DNA of 52,253 bases. Source: Deltaproteobacteria bacterium (GTDB lineage: Bacteria > Desulfobacterota > Binatia > Binatales > Binataceae). Under the pieces are notes generated by a model. It was not told the DNA's origin, searched no databases, and saw only the letters and a list, made by a program, of their open reading frames with translations. Below are positions 10,811 through 20,413 of this stretch, in pieces (position 1 is the first letter of the stretch; the number at the start of each line of letters is the position of its first letter). The translations under genes and the position numbers were made by a program. Where the stretch lies: positions 1 to 52,253 of the forward strand of contig JAKAVN010000005.1 of NCBI GenBank assembly GCA_021827495.1, given 5' to 3'.

Positions 10811-12121
10811 TCAGGCCACCCGTTCGCCGCCGGCCTGGGCGTCGGCGATCACGGAGAGCCGGGTCACCAGGATGATGCCGCAGGCGAGCGTCGCCAGGGC
10901 CGACAGGGCGACCGCGATTTGTGGACTTAGGCGCTCGCCGACGTAGCCGACCTCGAGGCTGCCGATCGGCGCGAACCCGATGAACGACAGCGTGTACATG
11001 CTCATCACGCGGCCGCGCAAGTCATCCGAGACGAATAGCTGGAGCATCGTATTGCTGGTCGCCATGTAATTCATCAGCCCGGCGCCGATCACCATCTGCG
11101 CGACGAGCGACAGCCACATCCACGGCGAAAGACCGAAAACGAAAATCCCGGCCGCCGCGCCGAACAGCCCGACGATCAGATTTTGCCGCAGCGCGGGCGC
11201 CGTCTTGCACGAGGCGAGCACCAAAGCGCCGAGCAGCGCGCCCACGCCCTGGGCGGCGAGCAGAAATCCATAGGCGAGCGCCTGGCCATGCAGTACGTCG
11301 CGGGCGAAGACCGGAATCAGCACCGAGTACTGCATGCCGAAACCCGCGGCCAGCGCGATCACGAGCAGCAGGTAGAAGCTCGCCCGATGATGCCAGATGT
11401 AATCGAAGCCCTCGCGCAGGCGGGCGAACATCGCGGAGCCGATGCGGGCGACCTCGCGCGGCGCCAGCTCCATCTCGACGAGGCTCCAGATGACCGCGAT
11501 ATAGCTTAGTCCGTTGAGCAAGAAGCACCCCGCAATGCCGATTACGCTGATCAGCACGCCGGCCACGGCGGGCCCGACGATGCGCGCGCCGTTGAAGATC
11601 ATCGAGTTGAGCGCGATCGCGTTGGGCAAGTCCTCACGCCCCACCATCTCGACCACGAAGGCCTGGCGGCCCGGCATGTCGAAGGCCGTCACCAGGCCGT
11701 TGAAGGCGGCCAGTGCGATCACGTGCTCGACCCGCACCACGCCGGCCCAGGTCAGCGCGGCCAGGATCAAGGCGCTCAGCATCAGCAGCGCCTGGGTGGT
11801 AACGATTAGCCGGCGGCGATCGATATGGTCGACCACCACACCGGCGAACAGCGCCACCACCAGCACCGGCAGGTAGCCGGCGAAGCTCACCACCCCGAGC
11901 ATCAACGGGGAATTGGAGAGCTTGAGCACCAGCCATCCCTGCGCCACCGACTGCATCCAGGTGCCGATGAGCGAGGTGAACTGCCCGCCGAAAAAGAGGC
12001 GGAAATTGCGATGGCGCAGCGCGCGGAACGCACCGAGCCTCCCGGAGAGAAGCTCGGAGGGAGCCGGCGAAGCGGACGCGGGCGGGTTGCTCTCGGAAGA
12101 AGTCTCGATAGCCGCACTCAC
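10811..12121 (-). CDS. MFS transporter (MFS_3/EntS-like)
   Basis: FRALRHRNFRLFFGGQFTSLIGTWMQSVAQGWLVLKLSNSPLMLGVVSFAGYLPVL; multiple TM segments. Confidence 0.88.
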   Translation of the reverse strand: MSAAIETSSESNPPASASPAPSELLSGRLGAFRALRHRNFRLFFGGQFTSLIGTWMQSVAQGWLVLKLSNSPLMLGVVSFAGYLPVLVVALFAGVVVDHIDRRRLIVTTQALLMLSALILAALTWAGVVRVEHVIALAAFNGLVTAFDMPGRQAFVVEMVGREDLPNAIALNSMIFNGARIVGPAVAGVLISVIGIAGCFLLNGLSYIAVIWSLVEMELAPREVARIGSAMFARLREGFDYIWHHRASFYLLLVIALAAGFGMQYSVLIPVFARDVLHGQALAYGFLLAAQGVGALLGALVLASCKTAPALRQNLIVGLFGAAAGIFVFGLSPWMWLSLVAQMVIGAGLMNYMATSNTMLQLFVSDDLRGRVMSMYTLSFIGFAPIGSLEVGYVGERLSPQIAVALSALATLACGIILVTRLSVIADAQAGGERVA

Positions 12122-12293
12122 TTGGGGGATGCGGGCAGTTTGGCAAAGTCAGGGGCGGCTGGCGAGCGCATCCTCGCGCGATGCCAATCGGCTATCGGGG
12201 AGTGGCTCGTTGTGAATTCAAAATGATCCACTGTCGCTGCCAACCCACGCTGGACAAGGTGCTGCGCTTGCCAGGTTACCGGCGGGCGGGCGC

Positions 12294-12332
12294 GCGCCGG
12301 TAGCTCAACTGGACAGAGCCTCGGACTTCGGA
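12294..12332 (+). pseudogene. Truncated tRNA-Arg(UCG)-like 5' half
   Basis: GCGCCGG TA GCTC AACTGGACA GAGC C TCGGA CTTCGGA: acceptor strand, D-arm and anticodon loop read out, but no matching 3' anticodon stem, T-arm or CCA follows. Confidence 0.5.
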
Positions 12333-12346
12333 AACGGTGCGCATCA

Positions 12347-13066
12347 TCAATAGGCGTGGCCGGGGGCGGGCGGATGCGAGGTCTGGCAGCCGATCCACAC
12401 TTCGCCGCCCGCGAAATATTCCTTCTTCCAGATCGGCACGACCTGCTTGAGCCGGTCGATCGCGAAGCGGCAGGCCTCGAAGGCCTCGGCGCGATGCGCT
12501 GCCGAGACCGCGATCGCGACCGAGGTCTCGCCGATATCGACCGGGCCGATGCGATGGCTTATCGCGATACGGACGATTTGCCATCGCTCGCCCGCCTCGC
12601 GCGCGAGCCGGCGCATCTCGCCGAGCGCCATCGGCTCGTAAGCCTCGTACTCCAGGCGGATCACGCTGCGGCCGGCGTTTTCGGCACGCGTGGTCCCGGC
12701 GAAGGTGACGATCGCGCCAGCGCGCGGCTCGGCCACGGCGCGTTCGAGCGCGGCAACGTCGATCGGTGCGCGGCCGATCGTTATCGGGCCGATCCATTTT
12801 GGATCGTGCGCCGGCACCGCGCCGCCGCTGACGGGCGGGATGAACGCTACCTCGTCGCCGGGGCGCGGGCGATAGCCGCCCTGTACATATTCCTGGTTGA
12901 CGGCGAAGCCGACCGAGTCGCGATGGCCCTTAAGCGCGGGAAACTCCTCCGCCAGGTGCTGCCAAATCTGTGCGACGGTCGCGCCGTCGGGAAATTCGCG
13001 GCTCAGCTCGGAGGCGCCGGCGCGCTCGCGCAGTGTCGCGAACAGCTTTATCGTTATTCGGTTCAT
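12347..13066 (-). CDS. Molybdopterin synthase MoaD-MoaE fusion
   Basis: N-term MoaD-like (ITIKLFATLRERAG...VNQEY...GDEVAFIPPVSGGA), then MoaE-like (GAIVTFAGTTRAENAGRSVIRLEYEAYEPMA...ISHRIGPVDIGETSVAIAVSAAHRAEAFEACRFAIDRLKQVVPIWKKE). Confidence 0.93.
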   Translation of the reverse strand: MNRITIKLFATLRERAGASELSREFPDGATVAQIWQHLAEEFPALKGHRDSVGFAVNQEYVQGGYRPRPGDEVAFIPPVSGGAVPAHDPKWIGPITIGRAPIDVAALERAVAEPRAGAIVTFAGTTRAENAGRSVIRLEYEAYEPMALGEMRRLAREAGERWQIVRIAISHRIGPVDIGETSVAIAVSAAHRAEAFEACRFAIDRLKQVVPIWKKEYFAGGEVWIGCQTSHPPAPGHAY

Positions 13067-13118
13067 TGCGGTTGCTTGCCGTCGATCGGGTTGCGCGCTA
13101 GCCGTTCAAAAAGCATCG

Positions 13119-13616
13119 TCAGAGCTTCAACAGATGGGCCATGTGACCGAGCTCGGGAATTAGCAGCTGCTCCATCGCGAGGCGGCAGGCGCCGGGCGAG
13201 CCCGGCAGCGCAGCCACGACCTTGCCGGCCGCGACTCCCGCCAGCGCCCGGCTCAAAATCGCCGCCGGGCCGATCTGCTGATAGGAGAGATAGCGGAACA
13301 ATTCGCCGAAGCCCTCGAGCTCCTTGTCGAGCAGCATCCGTACCACCTCGATCGTCGAGTCGCGCGCCGCGATCCCGGTGCCGCCGTTGACGATGATGGC
13401 GTCGAGATTGCGCAGGTTGTCGAGCAGCGCCTGGCGGATACGGCTGGGGTCGTCGGGCAGCACCGCGTAATACTCCACGCGATGGCCGGCGGCGGTCAAA
13501 AGATCGCGGATCAGATGGCCGCTCTCATCGGTCTCGGCACTGCGCGAATCGCTTGCGGTCACCACCCCGACCCTGAGGCTCTTATGGCCATGGCGATGAT
13601 GCTCTTCTACGGACAC
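13119..13616 (-). CDS. moaB: Molybdenum cofactor biosynthesis protein MoaB/MogA family
   Basis: VGVVTASDSRSAETDESGHLIRDLLTAAGH...IIVNGGTGIAARDSTIEV...LPGSPGACRLAMEQLLIPELGHM. Confidence 0.9.
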   Translation of the reverse strand: MSVEEHHRHGHKSLRVGVVTASDSRSAETDESGHLIRDLLTAAGHRVEYYAVLPDDPSRIRQALLDNLRNLDAIIVNGGTGIAARDSTIEVVRMLLDKELEGFGELFRYLSYQQIGPAAILSRALAGVAAGKVVAALPGSPGACRLAMEQLLIPELGHMAHLLKL

Positions 13617-13718
13617 AACGCGATTATATCATCAAGTTGGATCATTTTGCCCACGCCGCCCCGTTAAAGCGGCCCGCGTCCGGCGTGCGATCGTGGCCGA
13701 TTGCGCGAACCGGCGGCG

Positions 13719-13922
13719 TCAGCGCAAACGCAGGTTGAACGCTTGCGGCCCTTTGTCGCCGGGGCGAACCTCGAACTGCACCTGGTCGCCCTCGCGCAGG
13801 TCTTCGAAGTAGACCTTGGGCGAAAGCCGCGAGCGATGGAAGAAGACCTCATCGCCGCCGTCGTCAGGGGTGATGAAGCCGAAGCCCTTGTCCTTGATCA
13901 CTTTTTTGATCGTGCCGAACAC
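13719..13922 (-). CDS. Cold-shock domain protein
   Basis: MFGTIKKVIKDKGFGFITPDDGGDEVFFHRSRL. Confidence 0.92.
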   Translation of the reverse strand: MFGTIKKVIKDKGFGFITPDDGGDEVFFHRSRLSPKVYFEDLREGDQVQFEVRPGDKGPQAFNLRLR

Positions 13923-14013
13923 AGCATCCTCCGCGGGGCCACGCCCCTGGAGTTGAGCTTAGGCGAGCCGCGCCGTATGTAAAGAGGAGTTACGACACGG
14001 CGCAGGAGGCATT

Positions 14014-14250
14014 TTGCTCAAGGCGGTTGGACTGGCGGAAATCGAGCGCATCTTCGCGGTGACCGACGCGCTCGGAATCTCGCGCGAGGCGCTGGTGATC
14101 CCGCTGCGCACCGAGCATCCCGGCCGCATCCGCAAGCTCGGCGGCGCCAAGCTCGAGATCGTCGTCGAGCGCGAGGCCGACTTCGATCAATGGCTCAGCC
14201 GGCTTGCGGCGGAGATTCGGGCGGTTTGGCCGGCACCGCCGCCGGGCTGA
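14014..14250 (+). CDS. Small hypothetical protein
   Basis: TTG start preceded by gcaggaggcatt; translation [57 protein letters not shown] looks coding-like; overlaps 3' end of 14195-14755. Confidence 0.5.
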   Translation: MLKAVGLAEIERIFAVTDALGISREALVIPLRTEHPGRIRKLGGAKLEIVVEREADFDQWLSRLAAEIRAVWPAPPPG

Positions 14251-14755
14251 GCTCGATCAGCCGCGCGCCATGGTCGACCATCTGCCCGGCCGCCACGCAA
14301 ATTTTCGCCACGATCGCCGGGCTCTCGGCGTAAAGCGTCGTCTCCATCTTCATCGCTTCGAGCACGATCAGAGGATCGCCATGCTCGACTGGCTGGCCCT
14401 CAGCGACCAGCACCTTGAGCACCTTGCCCGGCATCGGCGCGTCGACCTCGGGAGCGGCCAGTCCGCCCGTGCGATGCGCCGCACGTCCTTCGACTGCGAC
14501 GAACTCGGCCGCGAACGGGCCCGCCGCCACCGTTATCGAGGAGCCGCGCCGCGCGCCCGCGACGCGGACACGCCGGCCGCCCAGCTCCACCATCGCGCTG
14601 CCGTCGGGCATCGCTGCGATCGTCGCCGCGACTTCGCGCCCGTCTATCATGATGCGCACTCGGCGCGGGCCGCTCGGGTCTCCCGTGTCCGGCTTGTTTT
14701 GCGCGAGCAGTTCGACCTCGAACTCGCGCGCGTCGCCCTGGCGCTTGAGTTTCAT
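14195..14755 (-). CDS. Biotin carboxyl carrier (BCCP-like) subunit of acyl-CoA carboxylase
   Basis: [44 protein letters not shown] at 14755-14753 overlaps the previous stop (ATGA). Confidence 0.88.
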   Translation of the reverse strand: MKLKRQGDAREFEVELLAQNKPDTGDPSGPRRVRIMIDGREVAATIAAMPDGSAMVELGGRRVRVAGARRGSSITVAAGPFAAEFVAVEGRAAHRTGGLAAPEVDAPMPGKVLKVLVAEGQPVEHGDPLIVLEAMKMETTLYAESPAIVAKICVAAGQMVDHGARLIELSPAAVPAKPPESPPQAG

Positions 14756-16293
14756 CGTTCCTCCCGCCCCCAGGGCTCGAAACCCGCAAGCTCCGTCCAC
14801 GGCGAGCGCCGGCCGCGCCCCGTCCGTGCGCCGTCGCTGAGCGCGCCGCGCGCCCAGGAGGAGCCCGGCGGCGCCAGGCGCGCCGAGCCAAGCGCTCCGC
14901 CGGCAGCCATCGCGGCCGCGGCCAGCAGGCTCTCGAGCGCATCCTCGCCCGGGCTCCATCGCGGAAAAAACTGCTCCAGGAATCGCGTCGAGAGTCGCGC
15001 GTCGCGAAACGCCTCGCTCGCCATGACGTCGCGCAGGAAGGCCGCCGTGTTGGTCACGCCCAGTAGCGAGAATTCGCCAAGCGCGGCCGCCATCCGAACC
15101 CGCACCTGCTCGCGGTCGGCGCCCCAGCACACCAGCTTCGCCAGCAGACCGTCGTAAAAGGCGCTCACCCGCGCGCCGGGCGCGAGATGGGTGTCCACGC
15201 GCACGCCGGGTCCCGCGGGGAGATTCAGATAATGCACTTCGCCGGTCGCCGGACGGAAGTTATGCTCCGCATCCTCGGCGTAGATCCGGCACTCGATAGC
15301 GGCGCCGCGCGGCGCCGCCGGCTCGGCGACGCGCGCGCCCATCGCGACCCGAAGCTGCTCGGCCACCAGGTCGCAGCCGAAACGCATTTCGGTTACCGGA
15401 TGCTCGACCTGAAGCCGTGTGTTGGCCTCGAGAAAGTAGACCTCGCCGCCCTCGACCAGGAACTCCATCGTGCCCGCGTTGCGATAGCCGGCCGCGCGCG
15501 CGACCTTGAGCGCCGCCTCTACCATCCGCGCCCGCAGAGCGTCGTCGAGTCCGGGCGCAGGCGACTCCTCGATGATTTTCTGATGGCGCCGCTGGATCGA
15601 ACAGTCGCGCTCGCCGAGCGCGACCACTGCGCCATGCTGGTCGGCGAGAATCTGCACTTCGACGTGGCGCGGATGCGCCAGGTATTTCTCCAGGAATACG
15701 CGGCCGTCGCCGAAAGCGGCCTTGGCCTCGCGCGCCGCCGCCGCCAGTGCCTCGGCCAGGCCCGCCTGCGCCTCGACCAGCCGCATCCCGCGGCCGCCGC
15801 CGCCCGCCGCCGCCTTGACCATCAGCGGAAACCCGACGCGAGCGGCAAACTCGTGCGCCGCGCGCTCCTCGACCGTCTCGAGCCCCGGCACCACCGGGAC
15901 GCCCGCGCCGGCCGCCAGGCGCCGCGCCGCGACCTTGTCGCCCAGCGCCGCCATCACCTCCGCCGGCGGCCCGACGAAAACGATCCCGGCCGCGGCGACC
16001 GCGCGGGCGAACTCGGGCCGCTCGGAGAGAAAGCCGTAGCCGGGATGGATTGCGTCGGCGCCGGTGGCGCGCGCGGCCTCGATGATCGCGGCGATGTTGA
16101 GGTAGCTCTGGCTGGCCTCGGGCGGACCGATGAGACGGGCCTCGTCGGCCGCGGCGACGTGCGTAGCGTCGGCGTCGGCTTCCGAGTAGACCGCCACGGT
16201 GGCAAGCCCAAGCAGGCGCGCGCTGCGAATTATCCTGAGCGCTATTTCGCCACGGTTGGCGACCAGTAGCTTGCTGATGGAGCCGTGTTTCAT
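14752..16293 (-). CDS. Biotin carboxylase subunit of acetyl/propionyl/methylcrotonyl-type acyl-CoA carboxylase
   Basis: [46 protein letters not shown]...[15 protein letters not shown]...[22 protein letters not shown]...[15 protein letters not shown]. Confidence 0.95.
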   Translation of the reverse strand: MKHGSISKLLVANRGEIALRIIRSARLLGLATVAVYSEADADATHVAAADEARLIGPPEASQSYLNIAAIIEAARATGADAIHPGYGFLSERPEFARAVAAAGIVFVGPPAEVMAALGDKVAARRLAAGAGVPVVPGLETVEERAAHEFAARVGFPLMVKAAAGGGGRGMRLVEAQAGLAEALAAAAREAKAAFGDGRVFLEKYLAHPRHVEVQILADQHGAVVALGERDCSIQRRHQKIIEESPAPGLDDALRARMVEAALKVARAAGYRNAGTMEFLVEGGEVYFLEANTRLQVEHPVTEMRFGCDLVAEQLRVAMGARVAEPAAPRGAAIECRIYAEDAEHNFRPATGEVHYLNLPAGPGVRVDTHLAPGARVSAFYDGLLAKLVCWGADREQVRVRMAAALGEFSLLGVTNTAAFLRDVMASEAFRDARLSTRFLEQFFPRWSPGEDALESLLAAAAMAAGGALGSARLAPPGSSWARGALSDGARTGRGRRSPWTELAGFEPWGREER

Positions 16294-16428
16294 TCTGCAG
16301 GCGAGCGTAGCACACGCCGCGCTCCCGCGAGCAGAGCTGCGGCGGGCGGCGACGCCGGGGTTTGTACTCGCTTGCCGGGCGATCGGTGAAAAATTTCAAA
16401 AAAATTTCGCGCCGCGGCGCCAAATGGA

Positions 16429-16456
16429 TTGATCGTCAGAAAGATTTCACTATCTT
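16429..16456 (+). promoter_or_regulatory. Putative sigma70-like promoter
   Basis: TTGATC, 16-nt spacer, TATCTT, upstream of the small ORF at 16542. Confidence 0.4.
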
Positions 16457-16541
16457 GGAAAGGCCGGCGCGCGCGGGTCCATTTGCTCGGCCATCGCGTC
16501 GAAGGAGAAAATCCTGAATGAGGGAGTGCTAGGTGCAGGAA

Positions 16542-16754
16542 ATGGAAGCAACCGACATTCGTACGGTGTACGACTTCCCCGTCGCCGGCCATCTCTGCAG
16601 TGATGGGGCGGTGCACTACGTCAAACTGGTTCGCCGTTCCGGCAACCCCAAGCCCCAGGGCGTCTGCCAGCAATGCCGGACGACCTTTCAGTACGAAAAG
16701 CCGCAACGCTCCCGCGTGCGGCACTACGGCAGCGAAGGCGCCAGTCACTTCTAG
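16542..16754 (+). CDS. Small Cys-containing (CxxC) hypothetical protein
   Basis: MEATDIRTVYDFPVAGHLCSDGAVHYVKLVRRSGNPKPQGVCQQCRTTFQYEKPQRS; upstream promoter-like sequence. Confidence 0.55.
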   Translation: MEATDIRTVYDFPVAGHLCSDGAVHYVKLVRRSGNPKPQGVCQQCRTTFQYEKPQRSRVRHYGSEGASHF

Positions 16755-16817
16755 GCCGTAAGGGCCGCCCCAACTCATTCTGCGTTCTGAGCATGCGCGC
16801 GTCCGCCGCGGCGGCGG

Positions 16818-17798
16818 TTAGCGGGCTGCTGGAGTCTGCGCCGGCGCGGCGCCGGTATGCTCCAGCGCCGGCGCAGCCGTGCCCAACGGCGCGGCGGACC
16901 GTGGCGCGGACGGCGGCGCGGAAGACAAGGGCGCCGGCGTCGCTGACTCCTGCGGCGCGATAAACGCGGGAGGCTCAGGCCGTTCGAATACGGGGTGCGG
17001 CTTCACCGGCGGCGCCGTGCTCACCAGCAAAACCTCGGGGCCACGGTAGTAGCGCGACAGCATCCCGCCCATGAAGACGAAGTCCTGCCTGGGGTCGAAC
17101 CATAGCTGCGTGGTTGGCACAAATGGCTTCAGAAACACATTGAACCATCCAAAGACTGGATGCGCCTGGGCCTCGGCCAGCTCACCGTCTTGCGGGCGAT
17201 ACTCCCATGGTGACCGCCCAAGATCGACGTGCAGAGAGAGGATGCGCGGGCCGTGGGCGCAATCAAAGACATGCATGTCGAGGGCGGCATCCGCGCCGTG
17301 GCGGAGCCGGTCCGCTATCGGCACCAGCACGCCGGCGCCGGCGTAGGTGTCCGGGGTAAATTTCAGCATGGCGATCTGGATGATGCCCTCACCGTTGTCG
17401 TATTTTGCGCAGCTGGTCTTTCCGGTGACGGCGTCGGCGGTTGCAGTAAGCCGCGGAGCGCCGTACGCATCAAAGAAGCGGTGTTCGTAAGTAAGCAGGC
17501 GCGGGGCCTCGCCCGGGACCGCCTTGAGCGTGTCGTGTTCGAGGTCGCGCTCACCGTCGATGAACTCGTTGCGCCCGTCGATGGTTACCGAATCATCGTG
17601 CTGCGTGACGGTATAGTGCGCGCGCCCCAAAAGCCTCGTACCGGTCGGGTCGTAGATGAACAGGTCGGGTTTTTGCGTGATCATCGCTCGCGCCTGGGAC
17701 GCGGCGGCCACGGCCGCAACGTCCGTTCCCTTGATGCGCGCCGCCAACAGGGCCGCGGCGAGCATAGCCGCCACAACGGGTGCTCTCTTCCTCAGCAC
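16818..17798 (-). CDS. Secreted/periplasmic hypothetical protein with Pro/Ala-rich C-terminus
   Basis: GTG start preceded by ggagatgac; N-terminal signal-like VLRKRAPVVAAMLAAALLAARI; C-terminal PA-rich tail. Confidence 0.6.
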   Translation of the reverse strand: MLRKRAPVVAAMLAAALLAARIKGTDVAAVAAASQARAMITQKPDLFIYDPTGTRLLGRAHYTVTQHDDSVTIDGRNEFIDGERDLEHDTLKAVPGEAPRLLTYEHRFFDAYGAPRLTATADAVTGKTSCAKYDNGEGIIQIAMLKFTPDTYAGAGVLVPIADRLRHGADAALDMHVFDCAHGPRILSLHVDLGRSPWEYRPQDGELAEAQAHPVFGWFNVFLKPFVPTTQLWFDPRQDFVFMGGMLSRYYRGPEVLLVSTAPPVKPHPVFERPEPPAFIAPQESATPAPLSSAPPSAPRSAAPLGTAAPALEHTGAAPAQTPAAR

Positions 17799-18099
17799 GT
17801 CATCTCCGATTCGCCGCCTGCCCAAGAACTGCGATCCGCGCGCACCGCTCGGTTGCCCGAACTCATCATATGGGCCTCGCGCATCGGAGCCTCCCGTGCG
17901 CCCGTGCCGCGCTGGTCCCGGCAACCTTATCCGGGAGCCTGATCCCGTGTATACATCCGCCCGCTTTCGATGCAGCAAGAAAAGCCGCGCTCGACGTTTC
18001 GGCGCCCGCACGGCCGCCGGCGGCCTTTGTGGCGGCGGGCGGGGTGTTGATCCTGAGGTTGTTCCAAGCTTCCAGCCGCGGCACGCGGGAAGATTGGGA

Positions 18100-19215
18100 C
18101 TACGCGCTCTTGTTGGGCGTGAAGAGCTTGGAGAAGGTTCCGATCGAGGCGGGCGGATGGTCCAGCGTCCGCAGGATCTCGCGCACGTGCTCCGCCGACT
18201 TCATCCCGACCAGCGCCACGTTGATCCCGGGCGCCGAGCGCACGAATTGCAGCGCACGCTGCGCGTCGGTGGTCAGCCCCTCGAATGCCTGCGACACAAT
18301 CGGCGGCAGCCCGCGCGTAAGCCGTCCCTGCAGCAACGAGGCGCTGGCGCATACGGCGATGCCGAAGCCTACCGCGGCGCGCAGCGCGGTGCCGCGCCGG
18401 TCGGGGAGCTGCTGATTGGCAACCGTCAGCGCTTCGGGCATCGCCAGGTTGAACGGCAGCTGGATCACGCGGAAGTGATGGTTGCGACCGGCGATTTCGA
18501 GGGCAATTTTCACCAGCTCCTCCATCTGCAGGTACTGCCGCTCGTCGGGGCCCAGCCGGTAACCGTTCCATGTCGCGGTGCCGTAGACCCCGATCTTGGA
18601 GCCTGCGACCTGTTGCTCGAGGAACTCGAAGGCGCGGCGCATCCGCTCGAGAAACTGCGGCCGTTCGACGCCGGCAAGCTGCGTTTCGGGATTATGGACA
18701 TAATAGATGTCGATAGTGTCGAGGCCCAGGTTGGCGCGGCTCATCTCGAGCATCGCGCCGAGATAGCGCGGCGTCATGCAATGCGAGCCCTCGACCAGAT
18801 CGTCGGGCTCGACCAGTCCGCTGCGCACGAACTTCTCCTCGAACCAGGCCCGCGGATTGGGCGGCATCGCGCCGTCGAAGGTGACGTAACCGCCCTTGGT
18901 CGCGACCACTACTTCTTCGCGGCGCAGTTGCCCTGCGGCAATCAGTTCGCCCAACACTTTGCCGATCGTGCGCTCGCCGCGCTGGAAGCGGTAATTCACC
19001 GCCGTGTCGATCAGATTGATTCCGCCCAGCAGCGCGGTCCGGATGGCTTGCGCGTAGGCCTGGTCGGTCTCCTGGTCGGGCTCGCCCAGATAGGTGCCGA
19101 TCCCAACCGACGAAACGCTCAGCCCACCGAGCATCGGGCGGAAATTTCCCGGCAGCCCGGCATGGCGGCGGGCGTAAGCAAGCGTGCCCTCGGCCGTGGC
19201 GCGGTTCTTCAGCAT
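18100..19215 (-). CDS. Aldo/keto reductase
   Basis: VSSVGIGTYLGEPDQETDQAY...GGINLIDTAVNYRFQRGERTIGKVLGE...REEVVVATKGGY...DTIDIYYVHNPE. Confidence 0.9.
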   Translation of the reverse strand: MLKNRATAEGTLAYARRHAGLPGNFRPMLGGLSVSSVGIGTYLGEPDQETDQAYAQAIRTALLGGINLIDTAVNYRFQRGERTIGKVLGELIAAGQLRREEVVVATKGGYVTFDGAMPPNPRAWFEEKFVRSGLVEPDDLVEGSHCMTPRYLGAMLEMSRANLGLDTIDIYYVHNPETQLAGVERPQFLERMRRAFEFLEQQVAGSKIGVYGTATWNGYRLGPDERQYLQMEELVKIALEIAGRNHHFRVIQLPFNLAMPEALTVANQQLPDRRGTALRAAVGFGIAVCASASLLQGRLTRGLPPIVSQAFEGLTTDAQRALQFVRSAPGINVALVGMKSAEHVREILRTLDHPPASIGTFSKLFTPNKSA

Positions 19216-19241
19216 CGCGAGTCTCCTTGGCGCGCCGTGGC

Positions 19242-19427
19242 TCAGGCCTTCGGCGAACTAATGTCGAGAGGACTGATCTTTGGTTCGAACAGCAGTCGGA
19301 TAACGTTTCCGTCCGGGTGGCGGATGTGGAATGACAGCGAGCCGTCGTGATGGTGGCGCAACGGATGAACTATATCCAATCGCTCGCCCCGTGCCCATCA
19401 CCATCCCGCTTCCAGCGCGGCGATACG
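19242..19427 (-). pseudogene. Remnant of a VOC (glyoxalase/dioxygenase fold) protein
   Basis: One frame on the minus strand reads ...RRMLGFGVPRIAALEAGW*WARGERLDIVHPLRHHHDGSLSFHIRHPDGNVIRLLFEPKISPLDISSPKA*, resembling VOC N- and C-terminal motifs with an in-frame TGA and the middle missing. Confidence 0.5.
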
Positions 19428-19534
19428 CGGCACGCCGAAGCCGAGCATCCGCCGAGTGCATGTACCGTAATATGATGATTTATCAGTAAAAACAACAGCT
19501 TAGGATGAATTGGAAGCGAAAGCGAATAATCGCG

Positions 19535-19564
19535 TTGACATAAACGGAGGGCGACGTCTAGAGT
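19535..19564 (+). promoter_or_regulatory. Putative promoter of iclR-family gene
   Basis: TTGACA, 18-nt spacer, TAGAGT. Confidence 0.45.
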
Positions 19565-19630
19565 AAAACGTTTTTCCAAATCGGCTCGATCCGTTGCTCC
19601 GTCACGGCGGCGTTCGAGGAGAAGTTCGCC

Positions 19631-20413
19631 ATGGTCAGGCGCAACAAAACCAACTACGTCATCCAGTCGGTTGCTCACGCGCTCGACGTGCTCGAACAGT
19701 TTTTCGGCGAGGTCGACGAACTCGGCGTCACCGAACTTTCCAAGCGCCTCAAGCTGCACAAGAACAACGTCTTCCGTCTGCTCGCCACGCTCGAGGCGCG
19801 GGGCTATATCGAACAAAATCGGGCGACCGAAAACTACCACCTCGGGATCAAGTGCCTGCACTTGGGGCGCCGCTATATTGATCACATGGGACTGGTGCGG
19901 CAAGCGCGGCCGATCCTGGCCGAGGTCGCGCGGCGCTGCCGCGAAAGCACTTTCGTTGCGATTCTGCGGCGCGAGAGCGTGGTCCCGCTGGAGTCGGCCG
20001 AGCCGTGTGACCGCGTGGTCCGGATCACGACGCCGCTGGGCCAGGCGCTGCCGCTGCATTGCACGGCGGTCGGCAAGGCCCATCTCGCCTTCGATCTCGA
20101 GGAGCAGTTGCGTGCGCGCCTGCCCGAGCAGCTCCCGCGCTTCACCGACCGCACCATCGTCGACCGCGCGCTGCTGTTCGAGCAACTCGACGCGGTGGCG
20201 CGCGAGGGCTTTTCGGTTGAGGCGTGCGAGTTTTTCGAGGACGTCTCGGCAGTGGCCGTGCCGATTCGCGACTATACCCGCAGTGTTGTCGGATCGCTCG
20301 CGGTGGCGGGACCGGCCTACCGCATTCCAGGCGAGCGCATCAAGGCTGAAATAGCGCCGCTCATCATCGAAGCCGGCCGCGACCTCTCCCATCGCCTCGG
20401 CTACAACGAATAG
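19631..20413 (+). CDS. IclR-family transcriptional regulator
   Basis: YVIQSVAHALDVLEQFFGEVDELGVTELSKRLKLHKNNVFRLLATLEARGYIEQN plus IclR effector-domain-like C-terminus. Confidence 0.93.
   Translation: MVRRNKTNYVIQSVAHALDVLEQFFGEVDELGVTELSKRLKLHKNNVFRLLATLEARGYIEQNRATENYHLGIKCLHLGRRYIDHMGLVRQARPILAEVARRCRESTFVAILRRESVVPLESAEPCDRVVRITTPLGQALPLHCTAVGKAHLAFDLEEQLRARLPEQLPRFTDRTIVDRALLFEQLDAVAREGFSVEACEFFEDVSAVAVPIRDYTRSVVGSLAVAGPAYRIPGERIKAEIAPLIIEAGRDLSHRLGYNE

Noticed and set aside
16290-16778. 162-aa minus-strand ORF opposite the small CxxC protein
   Set aside because: No recognisable domain; the plus-strand ORF has a better start region and promoter-like sequence.
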